From Minwuia thermotolerans (lineage in GTDB: Bacteria; Pseudomonadota; Alphaproteobacteria; Minwuiales; Minwuiaceae): a DNA stretch of 64,000 nt. Location: NCBI RefSeq assembly GCF_002924445.1, contig NZ_PIGG01000004.1, forward strand, positions 79,851 through 143,850, given 5' to 3'. Shown one piece after another: positions 30,206-38,867 of the stretch. Both the position numbers and the translations under genes were made by a program. The notes beneath the pieces were generated by a model. That model saw nothing but the letters and a program-made list of their open reading frames with translations, was not told the origin of the DNA and did not search any database. How positions within the stretch are numbered: the first letter of the stretch is position 1; every line of letters begins with the position of its first letter.

Positions 30206-30736
30206 TCAGCCCCCGATCAGCGGGTGGCTGGAGCGGGTGTAGATCAACCCCGCGGCCCGCTCCCAGTTGAACATGCCGGCGCGCGCCCGGACGGCGCGGT
30301 CGGTGGCGAGGCTCTCGCGGATCTCCAGGCCCTCGACGATGGCGGCCGGGCCGGTGAGGTCGGTCGAGAGATACGAGCGGACGGTGAGCTCGACGGCGGC
30401 GTCGGAGGCGAGCGTCAGGTCGAGCACCCGCTCCAGCGCGGCGTTGGCGTTCATCGCCTCCAGCTCGATCTCGGGGCTGCGGTCGCGCTTGGTCGCCGGC
30501 CAGGTCAGCTGGAAGCCCGAGCGCTGGAAGGTCACGGTCTCGCCCGGGTTCGCGGGCGCCGTCGCCTCCAGGGTCAGCTGGTGGCCGACGCGGTCGTTGA
30601 CCACGCGTACCGGCTCGCTCAGCGCCGGGTGGCGGAACTCCAGGGTGACCAGCTCCACCTCGCCGGCCGGCAGCGAGGCCTCGTGCTCGCGGATCGCCAG
30701 GCTGGCGCGCTCGGCGTCTGTCAGGAAGGCCGGCAT
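30206..30736 (-). CDS. DUF1833 family tail protein
   Basis: 176-aa protein beginning MPAFLTDAERASLAIREHEA, mostly beta, matching the DUF1833 family found between the tape measure and the cell-wall peptidase in siphophages and RcapMu-like phages. The ATG at 30736 overlaps the upstream stop. It is probably a distal-tail/baseplate component. Confidence 0.82.
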   Translation of the reverse strand: MPAFLTDAERASLAIREHEASLPAGEVELVTLEFRHPALSEPVRVVNDRVGHQLTLEATAPANPGETVTFQRSGFQLTWPATKRDRSPEIELEAMNANAALERVLDLTLASDAAVELTVRSYLSTDLTGPAAIVEGLEIRESLATDRAVRARAGMFNWERAAGLIYTRSSHPLIGG

Positions 30737-31230
30737 CAGGCCACCGCCGCCGGGTAATCGCTGTGCACCAGCTCGGCCAGATCGGCCAGCGCCTGGATGC
30801 CGGCCGCGCCCATGACCTCGGCGATCTGCATCGCCGCCAGCACGTCGGCCTCGGGCGTCGGCAGGTCGAGGATCTCGATCTGGACGGCGGCGATCCAGCG
30901 GTCGCCGTCCGGCTGGCCGGCGCGCCAGGGCTCGACGGCCATGCGGCACTCGGTCTCGACATAGGCCTCGCCCGTCCAGACCGGCATCAGGAAGGTCCGG
31001 GCGCCGCGGCCGAGATTGAGCCGCCACCAGCCCTTCAGGATCTCGAACTGGCGCAGCGTGGTCTCGATCTCGACCTGGTAGCGGGCCGGCGAGACCGTGA
31101 AGAGCGATTCCCGGTCGGTCCAGCCCTGGTCCATCTCGACCGCGTTGAACGAGGTCATGGGCTGCAGCTGCAGCGGTTCGCGGAACGGCGTGTAGGGCAC
31201 GCCGGCCGGCCATGTCACCGGGGCGCTCAC
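30736..31230 (-). CDS. Phage distal tail protein (hypothetical)
   Basis: 164-aa protein (PAGVPYTPFREPLQLQPMTSF; later ILKGWWRLNLGRGARTFLMPVW) with a beta-rich N-terminal half and a helical C-terminus (AMQIAEVMGAAGIQALADL). It starts within the tape-measure stop and ends at the DUF1833 start. Order and length suggest a distal tail protein, but I do not recognise the family with certainty. Confidence 0.75.
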   Translation of the reverse strand: MSAPVTWPAGVPYTPFREPLQLQPMTSFNAVEMDQGWTDRESLFTVSPARYQVEIETTLRQFEILKGWWRLNLGRGARTFLMPVWTGEAYVETECRMAVEPWRAGQPDGDRWIAAVQIEILDLPTPEADVLAAMQIAEVMGAAGIQALADLAELVHSDYPAAVA

Positions 31231-34118
31231 GGGTTGGCCCTCGGCCGGGGCAGGCTCATGGGCAGGCCGCCGTCGCGCATGGCGGCGAAGACCGGGCCCT
31301 GGCCGGAGCGGAGGTCGGCAGCGATGTCGCCGGAGACGTCGTCCTTCAGGCGCCGCAGGAAGTCGATGCGCAGCCCGCCGTCAGGCGTGCGGCTGGCCTT
31401 CGCCTCGGCCTCGCCCCCCAGGTGATTGTGGATCTCGACGTTCATGCCGCCGCCGGCGACCTCGGCCCGGCCGGACGAGACCGCCGCCATGGCGCGCAGG
31501 CTCTCGGCCAGGCCGGAGATGGTCCGCGCCGTCGCCGCCTGCTGCGCCTCGGTCAGCACCCGCTCACCTTCCAGCAGCACTGCCGGCACCTCGCGCGGGC
31601 CGAGGCCCGCGGCGGCCGTGCCCTCGTGATAGCGCGGCGCGGTGCGGAACAGCGCCGCCGGCAGCGTCCGCGGCGCCTGGCCGTCGCGGCCGGCGACGCC
31701 GCCCTCGTGCAGCGGCGTCACCCCGGTGACCGAGCCCAGCGACCCACCCGCGCCGGGCCCGAAGGACGGCGCGAACAGGCTGCCGAAGATCTGCCCCAGC
31801 TCGCCCAGCCCCTGTTGCAGGATCGGGCTGATCGACATCTGGAAGGCCAGCCGCGCCAGCTCGGCGACGGCGAAATCGACGAAGTCGGAGAGCGAGGCCT
31901 TGCCCTGCACCAGGCGCACGAAGAAGTCCTCGGCGGAGCGGGTGGCGCGGTCGAACAGGTCCTCGGAGACCGCGGCCCAGTCGCCCTGGACGGCCTCCGC
32001 CTCGGCCATGGCGCGCTCGATGCCGGCGGCCCAGTCGGTGCGCCGGTCGAGATCCTCGCGATAGGCCTCGGCCAGCATCCCCTCATGGATGCGCTCGACG
32101 TCGGCGGCGAACTCGGCATAGCCGGCCGCGGTCTCGTCCAGCCCGGCCAGGGCCTCGTCCCGCCACCGGTCGGCGGCGGCCGCGGCGCGCTCAAAGCTCG
32201 GCGCCAGCTGGTCGAGCCGCTGGGAGATGTCGTCGGTGGTCTGCTCGTGCAGCCGGGCGGTCTCCTCGGCCGCGCGGGCGGCCTCGCGGGTCGCCTTGGC
32301 ATGATCGCGCTCGGCCTGCTGCGCCAGCAGCAGCTCCGAGACCAGCGCCTCCAGCTCCAGGGCCTGGCGGCGCGTGACCTCGATCTTCGCGTCGGCCGCC
32401 TGCTCGACGATGCGGGCTGTCTGCTGCTCGGCCTCGATGTCGATCGCGGTCAGCCGCTCGAAGTCCGGCGAGACCTGGCGGGCGCGGCGCAGACGCTCGA
32501 TCGCCGCCAGCTCGGCCTCGGCGTCCGCGATCGCGTCGGCGAAGGGGTTCTTCTTCGGCGCGCGCCCCGGCGGGTCGTCGTCACCGCTGCCGGCCTTCGT
32601 CTCCGCCGACTTCAGCCGCTCAATCTCGGCGCGGGTGGCGGCGATGCTGCTCTGGAGCTGTTCCAGCTCGGCGCGGGCGTGGTCGATGTCCTCACTATCA
32701 CCCTGGCGCTGGTGACTTTGGACGAGGCCAAGCGCCAGGTTGTTGGGCTGGCTCCGCTGCAGCAGCTGCCGTTCTTCTTCCCGGGCCTGCAGGTCGGCGG
32801 CCAGGCTGTCGAGCTCCGCCGTGAGCGCCTGCTCCCGAAGACGCTGTCCCTGCAGGCGGAGTTCCGCCGTCTCCAGCGCCGCCGCGCGGCTGTTGTCGGT
32901 CAGCCGGCCGAGGGCGCGGGCCTGTCGCTCGATGGCCTCGGTCGCGGTGTCCGTGTCGCCGCCGAGGTCAATCATCGACGCGGCGGCTGTTGCGGCCACG
33001 CCGGCGACCAGGCCGATTGGGTTCGACCGCATGGCGACGTTGAGGCCGCGCATGGCGATCGCCGCGCCGCCGGTCGCGGCGGCGAAGCCGGCCGTGGCGA
33101 TCCGCGCGGTGGCGTAGCCGGCGGCGAGCGCCGCGATCGTCTCCAGGTTGCGCGCCGCGAAAACGGTGATGTCGCCGATCGCGGAGGCGACGGTGGAGAG
33201 CCCGTCGACCACGGCCGGATCCCGCAGGACGACGGCGAGTTCCTGCGCCGATTCGGTGACCGCGTCGAGGAAGCCGCCCTCGGCCAGCGCCACCTCCAGG
33301 TCGAAGATCGTCGTGCCGAAGCGGTTGAAGGCCGCGCGCGCCGATTCGGCGGCTCCGGTCACGCCATCGGCGAATTCGGCCCGCAGCTGGCGGGCGAAGC
33401 GCGGGATGAAGTCGTCGGAAAAGAGTTCGCCCTGCTCCAGCATATCCGAAAGCGCCTGTGTCGAGACGCCCATGGCCCTGGCGGCGACCTGGAAGGCGCC
33501 CGGCAGGACTTCGCCCAGCTGGCCGCGCAGCTCCTCGGCTGAGACCTTGCCCTTGGAGATCACCTGCTGGATCGCCAGCAGGGCGCGCTCGGTCTCGTTC
33601 GACGACCGGCCCAGCACGGCCATGGCCTCGGAGACGGCGGTGAAGATCTCGCGGGTCTGGCCGGCGTCGATCGCCGTGCCCCGGGTCGCGGCCGCCAGCG
33701 CCGTGAAACTCTCGATCGCCGGCCGGAGCGAGAGGCCGAGGCGGTCGGCCTCGGCGCGCACGAAGGCCATGGCGTCGGCGCCGGCCTCCGCCGAGCCGGT
33801 GGCGACCGCCAGTGCGTTCGTCATGGATTCGACGGCGACGCCGGTCTCGGCGATCGAGCGGGCAACGCGCAGCGCGCCGAAGGCGGCCAGGGCGGCGACC
33901 ACGCCGCGGACCGCGCGCTCCAGCTCGACGCCGGAGCGGGCCATGCGTTGCTGCTCGGCCGCAGCCGAGCGGGTGGCGCGCTCGAAGCCGCGTTGGGCCT
34001 CGGCGGCGCGGTCGGTGGAGCGGTCCAGCCGCTCCAGCCCGGCCTCGGCCTCGCGGGTGGCGCCGGTGAAACCGGCATCCCGGGCGGTGAGCGTCAGGCC
34101 GACGCGGTACTCGGTCAT
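31227..34118 (-). CDS. Tail tape measure protein
   Basis: 963-aa tape measure. The N-terminal coiled region is followed by the tape-measure domain (LLAIQQVISKGKVSAEELRG, residues about 185-205), hydrophobic segments at about 265-310 (FAARNLETIAALAAGYATARIATAG), and long coiled coils at about 330-560. Roughly 2.9 kb of tape would set a tail length of about 140 nm by the usual 1.5 A per residue rule (inference). It follows the frameshifted chaperone pair. Confidence 0.93.
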   Translation of the reverse strand: MTEYRVGLTLTARDAGFTGATREAEAGLERLDRSTDRAAEAQRGFERATRSAAAEQQRMARSGVELERAVRGVVAALAAFGALRVARSIAETGVAVESMTNALAVATGSAEAGADAMAFVRAEADRLGLSLRPAIESFTALAAATRGTAIDAGQTREIFTAVSEAMAVLGRSSNETERALLAIQQVISKGKVSAEELRGQLGEVLPGAFQVAARAMGVSTQALSDMLEQGELFSDDFIPRFARQLRAEFADGVTGAAESARAAFNRFGTTIFDLEVALAEGGFLDAVTESAQELAVVLRDPAVVDGLSTVASAIGDITVFAARNLETIAALAAGYATARIATAGFAAATGGAAIAMRGLNVAMRSNPIGLVAGVAATAAASMIDLGGDTDTATEAIERQARALGRLTDNSRAAALETAELRLQGQRLREQALTAELDSLAADLQAREEERQLLQRSQPNNLALGLVQSHQRQGDSEDIDHARAELEQLQSSIAATRAEIERLKSAETKAGSGDDDPPGRAPKKNPFADAIADAEAELAAIERLRRARQVSPDFERLTAIDIEAEQQTARIVEQAADAKIEVTRRQALELEALVSELLLAQQAERDHAKATREAARAAEETARLHEQTTDDISQRLDQLAPSFERAAAAADRWRDEALAGLDETAAGYAEFAADVERIHEGMLAEAYREDLDRRTDWAAGIERAMAEAEAVQGDWAAVSEDLFDRATRSAEDFFVRLVQGKASLSDFVDFAVAELARLAFQMSISPILQQGLGELGQIFGSLFAPSFGPGAGGSLGSVTGVTPLHEGGVAGRDGQAPRTLPAALFRTAPRYHEGTAAAGLGPREVPAVLLEGERVLTEAQQAATARTISGLAESLRAMAAVSSGRAEVAGGGMNVEIHNHLGGEAEAKASRTPDGGLRIDFLRRLKDDVSGDIAADLRSGQGPVFAAMRDGGLPMSLPRPRANP

Positions 34119-34516
34119 CCGCTACCTCCCGCCGCTTCGGCGAAGACGGAAACCGCGCCCGCCTCCAGCGCGCGGAGATCGCCGAACCGCGCCGCCGTCA
34201 TCTCGATGCCGGCCATGCGCGCCGCCGCCTCGACCGCCGCGTAGTCCAGGGCGGCGGGACGGGAGAGCGGCACGAAGCCGGCGCCGGCGGGAATGAGCTG
34301 CATGAGCTGCCGCCACTGGCCCTGGACCAGGGCGAAGAGCTCGATCGCCGGGCCGGCCGAGGCCGGCAGGACCAGCAGTCCCGCCGCCATCTCGGGGCGC
34401 CGCCGCCGCAGGCGCTCCAGCTGGTCCTCGCTCAGGCCCCATCGCTCGGCCTGGCGGATCGCCGAGGAGCTGCGCCGCGCCCGGCCGCCGGCGAAGCGCC
34501 GGCCGAGCTCGCGGAG
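34115..34516 (-). CDS. Tail assembly chaperone, -1 frameshift extension (GT-like)
   Basis: This frame has no start of its own. It is entered by -1 slippage at A AAA AAC (34522-34516) in the upstream chaperone gene. The extension adds 133 residues (RELGRRFAGG..., LSEDQLERLRRRRPEMAAGL, ending SVFAEAAGGSG), giving a fusion of about 242 aa. Its C-terminal part (AGIEMTAARFGDLRALEAG) is GTA/phage chaperone-like. Its stop overlaps the tape-measure start, exactly as in lambda G/GT-H. Confidence 0.85.
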   Translation of the reverse strand, partial: LRELGRRFAGGRARRSSSAIRQAERWGLSEDQLERLRRRRPEMAAGLLVLPASAGPAIELFALVQGQWRQLMQLIPAGAGFVPLSRPAALDYAAVEAAARMAGIEMTAARFGDLRALEAGAVSVFAEAAGGSG

Positions 34517-34842
34517 TTTTTTCTGGCGTACTCCCGGCCCGACAGCGCCTGCCAGTAGGCCAGTACCGCCGCCTGGACGGCGGGGATGTGGCGCAGGAAC
34601 TGCGCCTTGGCCGTGTCCGAGAACTCGATATCGGCGCCGTCCGCGTCGCGGACCTCGGTCCAGCCGACCAGCACCCGGCCGAGAAAGGCGGCGTTGGATT
34701 CCTTCGCCAGCGGCTCGGCCTCGTCGACCGGCAGCCGCTCGAAGACGGCGGTGAACTCCTGGAAGGCCATGGTGCCGTCCGCCTGGGGGGCGGGCACGGC
34801 GACGGGCCACGAGAACGTCTCGCGCTCGGAAAGGGTGAACAG
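34432..34842 (-). CDS. Tail assembly chaperone (G-like), CTG start
   Basis: 136-aa protein when read from the CTG at 34842. TAGGAGG, which includes the stop of the tail-tube gene, lies 5 bp before that CTG, and the first residues (FTLSERETFSWPVAVPAP) form a coherent N-terminus in frame. The nearest ATG (34770) or GTG (34797) would drop this segment and lacks a ribosome site. The zero-frame product ends at 34432. The slippery heptamer near codon 108 directs the longer GT-like form. Confidence 0.85.
   Translation of the reverse strand: MFTLSERETFSWPVAVPAPQADGTMAFQEFTAVFERLPVDEAEPLAKESNAAFLGRVLVGWTEVRDADGADIEFSDTAKAQFLRHIPAVQAAVLAYWQALSGREYARKNSASSAGASPAAGRGAAPRRSARPSDGA
34516..34522 (-). promoter_or_regulatory. 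Programmed -1 ribosomal frameshift site A AAA AAC
   Basis: Reading leftward the coding strand has AG-A-AAA-AAC-TCC, with the heptamer in the zero frame of the chaperone gene (codons AGA AAA AAC). Simultaneous P- and A-site slippage places ribosomes in the frame that runs to 34115. The heptamer, gene position and length of both products match the tail-chaperone frameshift known in siphophages. Confidence 0.9.
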
Positions 34843-34851
34843 CGGAGCCTC

Positions 34852-35787
34852 CTACTTCGTGGTGATGGTGATCTCGTCGTCGCCCGACGAGGGCGTGATC
34901 TGCAGGTCCAGCGGCATTGCCAGTACGCCGTCGCGGTCGGTGAACTGGCCCGTCTTGATCTGCACCGCCGGCATGGTGATCTCGACGATGTCGCCGCCGC
35001 TGGCGCCGTGGGTGATGACGATCGCCTGCGTCCCGGCGGCCGCGGCCTCCTCGACCAGGTTCTTGGTCCCGATCGTCGGCAGGTCGAGGCTGATCCGCCC
35101 GGACATCCGCCGGCGGTTGATGCGCACGCCGCGATGGCCCGCCATGTCGTCGAAGCTGGGCCGGCGGCCGCAGTCGATCGAGAACTCGGAGACGCGCATG
35201 GCCTCGCCGCCGATGGTGATCGTGGTCTCGACCGCGCCCACCGGCAGGCCCTCTGCGAAGGCGGGCAGCGAGCCGGAGATCTGCGCCGCCGCGGCGATTG
35301 CCTGGCGCAGGCCCAGCATCTGGAAGTTGATCCGCGGCACCTGGCCGGCGCGGCCCTCGATCACCGCGTTGCCGCGCGCGCCGAGCAGGCGGCCGTCGAC
35401 GCCGTCGATGTTGGGATGGATCGTGACCGAGCCGTAGTCAGCCGAGACCGGCTGGAAGTCGACCTTGGTGTCGGCGGTTACCGTCTGGGCGAAGCCGCAG
35501 GCCAGCAGCAGCGCCGCCCAGTGGGGCACGGTATCGAGCGCGGCGTCGTCGCCGCCGGCGGCGAGCTCGACGGAAAGGCCGAGGGTGGCGTGCGGCGCGC
35601 CGACGAACTGCTTCTTGGCGCCGGCACGGCCGTCGACCAGCTCCCGGTCGCCGTAACTCGCCGCCAGCGGGTTCCACTGTGGGCTGCCGACGCAGAGCAC
35701 GGCGTCGCCGATCGCCGGCGTCGGGTCCGTGCCCTCGGTCACCTCGGTCTTCGCCAGGATCAGGTACTCGTCGTAATCATAGGGCAC
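34852..35787 (-). CDS. Phage tail tube protein
   Basis: 311-aa beta-rich protein (YLILAKTEVTEGTDPTPAIG; VSEFSIDCGRRPSFDDMAGHRG; ending ITPSSGDDEITITTK) located between the tail terminator and the chaperone pair. There is no sheath gene nearby, so the tail is non-contractile, unlike Mu itself. Identification rests on context and general resemblance to tube proteins of B3/RcapMu-type phages. Confidence 0.8.
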   Translation of the reverse strand: MPYDYDEYLILAKTEVTEGTDPTPAIGDAVLCVGSPQWNPLAASYGDRELVDGRAGAKKQFVGAPHATLGLSVELAAGGDDAALDTVPHWAALLLACGFAQTVTADTKVDFQPVSADYGSVTIHPNIDGVDGRLLGARGNAVIEGRAGQVPRINFQMLGLRQAIAAAAQISGSLPAFAEGLPVGAVETTITIGGEAMRVSEFSIDCGRRPSFDDMAGHRGVRINRRRMSGRISLDLPTIGTKNLVEEAAAAGTQAIVITHGASGGDIVEITMPAVQIKTGQFTDRDGVLAMPLDLQITPSSGDDEITITTK

Positions 35788-35790
35788 GGC

Positions 35791-35985
35791 TCAGTCCTCC
35801 TTGGGCGCCGCGGCCGGCTTCGGCCGGGGCGCGGGTTCGGTCATCGGCCGGGGCGCGGGTTCGGCCATGATCCGGTGGGCGGGATCGGCGGGCGGCGCGG
35901 TGCGGCTGCCCTTCACCAGGCGCGCCGGCTTGTCGTCGGCCTCGCGGCGGTAGATGCCGCCGCGGCGGCGGGTGGTCTCGGTCAT
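35791..35985 (-). CDS. Small proline-rich phage protein
   Basis: 64-aa basic, Pro-rich protein with an internal duplication (MAEPAPRPMTEPAPRP) caused by a 24-bp tandem repeat at 35821-35868. It overlaps the tail terminator gene and ends just before the tube gene. The family is unknown. Mu has a small gene (gp38) at the equivalent spot, but the sequences do not obviously match. Confidence 0.6.
   Translation of the reverse strand: MTETTRRRGGIYRREADDKPARLVKGSRTAPPADPAHRIMAEPAPRPMTEPAPRPKPAAAPKED
35821..35868. repeat. 24-bp tandem duplication within a phage gene
   Basis: Two adjacent 24-bp units (CGGCCGGGGCGCGGGTTCGG + TCAT, then the same with CCAT) differ at one base. They encode the repeated EPAPRPM segment of the small proline-rich protein. 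Confidence 0.85.
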
Positions 35986-36413
35986 GACGTCACCTCGCGG
36001 GTCTCGACGCCGTCGAAGCGGAAGGCGTCCTCGAAGATCAGGATGCGGTCGGTCAGCTCGGCCAGGCGGCCGGAGACGGGGATCGGATTGTTGCGCCCGG
36101 CCGGGTGGCGGAAGGCGACCAGGGCGCCGATCAGCCCGTCGCGGAGATCGGCCAGCTCGTCATTCCCGGCCGCGCCGGTGCCGCCGGCGACGTTGCGCAC
36201 CACCGAGACGGCCGAGAACGCGTAGGTGATTCGCTGGCGCAGCTTCGGGCCGGTCTCGCGGCCGCCGGTCCGGGTCTCGCCGGTGGGCACGATGAACAGC
36301 GCCGGCAGGCGGGGCGCGTTCTCCAGCACCTCGCCCAGCTCCGCGGCGCCGCCGATGTCGAGATAGCCGAGGCCGACGGCCTTCAGGTGATCGATGACGG
36401 GCTGGATCTTCAT
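35982..36413 (-). CDS. Tail terminator / gp37-like protein
   Basis: 143-aa protein (IQPVIDHLKAVGLGYLDIGGAAEL; LPALFIVPTGE; RQRITYAFSAVSVVRNV) with the alpha/beta pattern of Mu gp37/tail-terminator proteins, which cap the tail tube and join it to the head. It lies between the gpG-like and tube genes, with overlapping starts on both sides. Confidence 0.75.
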   Translation of the reverse strand: MKIQPVIDHLKAVGLGYLDIGGAAELGEVLENAPRLPALFIVPTGETRTGGRETGPKLRQRITYAFSAVSVVRNVAGGTGAAGNDELADLRDGLIGALVAFRHPAGRNNPIPVSGRLAELTDRILIFEDAFRFDGVETREVTS

Positions 36414-36928
36414 GCCCCCGCTCCCGAGCTGGGCCCGCCGCCCGCGGCGGCGTCGAGGCGGCGGACGACGATGCCTTCGATGTCCTCCTGAAGCGCCGTT
36501 GAAAGGCCGATGAAGGGCCTGGCGGGGATCGTCACCTCGCGCTTGCGCACCCAGGCGCCGCCGATGCGGAAGACGAGGCCTTTCTTCGTCTTCGCGCGGA
36601 TCTGGCCGCCGGTCTGGTGGATCGCGGCGTAGACCAGGTTGGTGCCGACCGAGGCCGTATCGGCGGTCGCCGAACTCGTGATCGAGCGCCGCAGCCGGCC
36701 GGCGTCGGTCAGGGTCCGGCCGCCTTCGGCGCGGGCGCGGAGCGACGGCTTCCAGGGCCGTCCGTCCGGCGCGGTCTCCGTGTCGAAGTGCCCAACGGTG
36801 TGGCTCTCCATCTGCCCCGCGATCGAACGCATGATCGGCGTGAGATCCTCGCCGGCCTGGCGGAGCCGCCGGAGCCCGCCCCGGGCGCGCTCGAAGCCGT
36901 CGACATCGATGGTGAGCTGCAGCGCCAT
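36410..36928 (-). CDS. Phage virion morphogenesis protein, gpG-like
   Basis: 172-aa protein of the Mu G/phage virion morphogenesis (tail completion) family. LQLTIDVDGFERARGGLRRL starts it, TAPDGRPWKPSLRARAE and ALVYAAIHQTGGQIRAK-type segments (here NLVYAAIHQTGGQIR) are hallmarks, and PARPFIGLS ends the core. In Mu, G sits next to F; here it is displaced behind the DUF1320 gene. It is needed for head-tail joining. Confidence 0.9.
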   Translation of the reverse strand: MALQLTIDVDGFERARGGLRRLRQAGEDLTPIMRSIAGQMESHTVGHFDTETAPDGRPWKPSLRARAEGGRTLTDAGRLRRSITSSATADTASVGTNLVYAAIHQTGGQIRAKTKKGLVFRIGGAWVRKREVTIPARPFIGLSTALQEDIEGIVVRRLDAAAGGGPSSGAGA

Positions 36929-37353
36929 CAGAGGCCCTTCAGGCTCTGCCGCGAGAAGGTCCGGCCCGGGCTGGTGAACTCGGGCGCGCCCTCGGAGGCC
37001 GCGGCGCTGTCGCCGGCGTCGTCGTCGCCCAGGCTGAGAAGCCCGCGGGCCACCTGCTGCAGACCCTTCACCGCGGCCTCGTGCCGGGTGCGCACGGTCT
37101 CGGGGACGCTGTGGACGTGCAGGTAGTAGCGGGCCATGTCGGCCGCCCAGGCGGTCAGCTGCGCCGGCGGGTCGGCCAGCGGCAGCGTGTAGCGCTTGAC
37201 CAGGTAGCCGTTGATCTCCGCCTCGGCCGTGGCGATGGCGCTGTCCAGGACGCTGTCGACGATGGCGCCGGCCTGGCCGTCGCGGTCGGTCAGCTGCTCC
37301 AGTTCCCGGGCCCCGAAGCGGGCGGTCATGTCGGCCTTGGTGGTGTAGCTCAT
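36928..37353 (-). CDS. DUF1320 family protein (Mu gp36-like)
   Basis: 141-aa helical protein starting MSYTTKADMTARFGARELEQLTDR, the DUF1320 signature, found after the major head gene in Mu-like phages and thought to be a head-tail connector. A segment rich in Asp/Gly/Ala follows the core. The 166-bp gap after gp35-like contains no convincing gene. Confidence 0.9.
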   Translation of the reverse strand: MSYTTKADMTARFGARELEQLTDRDGQAGAIVDSVLDSAIATAEAEINGYLVKRYTLPLADPPAQLTAWAADMARYYLHVHSVPETVRTRHEAAVKGLQQVARGLLSLGDDDAGDSAAASEGAPEFTSPGRTFSRQSLKGL

Positions 37354-37519
37354 GGCTCGGCCCCGGTGAGAAAAAGGTGGCCGTCTCTCCGGCCTGTCAC
37401 GCCCATGCCTCAGACGTCGCAGCCGGCGTCCGCCCGCCGGCGGGCCTACTCACCCGCTCCACGCGCCAGCCCGGCCGGCGCGCTTCAGCACGAGCTTTCG
37501 CTCGGGATCTCCTCGGGCG

Positions 37520-37945
37520 TCAGCTCCCGCCGCCGCCCGCGTTGCCGCCGTCGCTGCCACCCTGGCCGTCGCCTTCCTTCATCGCCCGGAAGGCGGCCCA
37601 GGACGTGGCGATCGTTGCCGCCGGGATGGCGAAGCCGGCGATGCGCTCGACGGACTTCGCCTTCGGCGTGCCGTCCCGGGTGAAGTCCTTCGCCTGGTCC
37701 AGGCCGGGGAAGACGTCGAGCAGCTTCTCGTGGATCTCCGTCTCGGTCATGGGCGGGTCCGCGGGCGCCGGCGCGTCCTCCAGGTGGACGACCAGCATCG
37801 GGTCGGCCAGGATGGCCTCCACCTGGTCGGGCCGGAAGTTGGTGGCGGGCGCCTCGGTCCGCTCGGCCGGCCAGGCGCGGCCGGCGCGGCGGAAGCCGGG
37901 CCGCTTCGCGGTCACCACCAGGATCCTGTTCTCGTAGGCGTGCAT
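37520..37945 (-). CDS. FluMu N-terminal / gp35-like head protein
   Basis: 141-aa protein. ILVVTAKRPGFRRAGRAWP and FRPDQVEAILADPMLVV match the Mu gp35/HI1506-like pattern (a conserved domain next to the major head gene). A second region is at FPGLDQAKDFTRDGTPKAKS, and the protein ends in a GGGGS tail. I choose the ATG at 37945, which has GGAGATGACC before it. It is probably a minor head or adaptor protein. Confidence 0.75.
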   Translation of the reverse strand: MHAYENRILVVTAKRPGFRRAGRAWPAERTEAPATNFRPDQVEAILADPMLVVHLEDAPAPADPPMTETEIHEKLLDVFPGLDQAKDFTRDGTPKAKSVERIAGFAIPAATIATSWAAFRAMKEGDGQGGSDGGNAGGGGS

Positions 37946-37956
37946 GGTCATCTCCG

Positions 37957-38850
37957 TCAGCCCAGCCACGGCACGACCAGCAGCTCGGCCGTGCCCTTGT
38001 AGACGTTGGTGGCGCCGGCGGCGTCGCGCTCGGCGTTGAGGATCTCCAGCGCCTCGCCTTCCAGCGAAGGCGGCACGACCAGCAGCCGCGGCATGACGCC
38101 GATCGGCCGGCCATGGTCGCCCTTCATCCCCATCAGGCTCTCGCGGGCGATCTTGTAGTTCGCCTTGTTGAGGGTCTGCTTGGAGCCCCAGGCGAACTGC
38201 CAGAAGCCGAACCCGACATTGCGACGGTGCTTGATGCCGTACTTGTATTCGTCGCTGTTGAAGACCGGCTCGTCGGTGGGCGCGTCCTGGCGGACCAGCG
38301 GGCCCTCCTGGCGGACCTGGTGGATCAGCGGCTTCAGCGGCCGGCTGACGTCCATCAGGAACCAGGGCGTGCCCGCGCCGCCGTCGGTGTTGGCGACCGA
38401 CTGGACCTCGCCGTTCTCGTCCAGCACCGGGTGGTCGGTGTCGAAGAAGAACTGCCCGTCATAGCAGACGGTCGAGAAGCCGGCGTTGAGCAGGGGCCAG
38501 ATCAGCTGGTCCGGGTGCGCGGCGGCCGAGCGGCCCATCTCCTCGAACATCGGCGCGTAGACGCCGTACTTGTCGTCCTCAATGTGGTCCACCGGCACGC
38601 CGAGGGTCAGCTCGAACTTCCGGTTCTTGATCGAGTAGTCGTGCTGCTGAAGGTTCTGCACGACCCGGTCGCCGAACCATTCGCGCAGGTTCGGCACCTG
38701 GCCGAGCCAGCCATACTCCTCCTCGGAAGTGGTCGACGGCACGCGGGTGGCGACCCGCGGCCACTGCGGCTCGTGCTGGCCAATGCCGTTCTGGAAGCTC
38801 GCCTTGAACCCCGTAAAGAGCGTGGCGAGATTGCCCCGGTTGATGATCAT
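37957..38850 (-). CDS. Major capsid protein, Mu gpT-like
   Basis: 297-aa Mu-type major head subunit. The N-terminus MIINRGNLATLFTGFKASFQNG, the central VPDLREW-like segment (VPNLREWFGDRVVQNL) and FFFDTDHPV are characteristic of the gpT family. Length is normal (Mu T about 305 aa). It lies between the decoration protein and the gp35-like gene. Confidence 0.95.
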   Translation of the reverse strand: MIINRGNLATLFTGFKASFQNGIGQHEPQWPRVATRVPSTTSEEEYGWLGQVPNLREWFGDRVVQNLQQHDYSIKNRKFELTLGVPVDHIEDDKYGVYAPMFEEMGRSAAAHPDQLIWPLLNAGFSTVCYDGQFFFDTDHPVLDENGEVQSVANTDGGAGTPWFLMDVSRPLKPLIHQVRQEGPLVRQDAPTDEPVFNSDEYKYGIKHRRNVGFGFWQFAWGSKQTLNKANYKIARESLMGMKGDHGRPIGVMPRLLVVPPSLEGEALEILNAERDAAGATNVYKGTAELLVVPWLG

Positions 38851-38867
38851 GGTGCTGGAAGCTCCGC

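Noticed and set aside
31212..33542. 776-codon plus-strand frame across the tape measure gene
   Set aside because: Low-complexity Arg/Gly/Leu translation opposite an unmistakable tape-measure protein.
34524..34810. Upstream part of the minus-strand frame ending at 34115, as an independent gene with its own start
   Set aside because: Before the slippery site its translation is out of frame with the real chaperone N-terminus; only the part after the heptamer is used.
37354..37519. Small gene between the gp35-like and DUF1320 genes (frame ending ELTPEEIPSES)
   Set aside because: The frame has no start of its own outside the upstream gene and no ribosome site; it could only be reached by frameshifting, for which no slippery sequence is visible.
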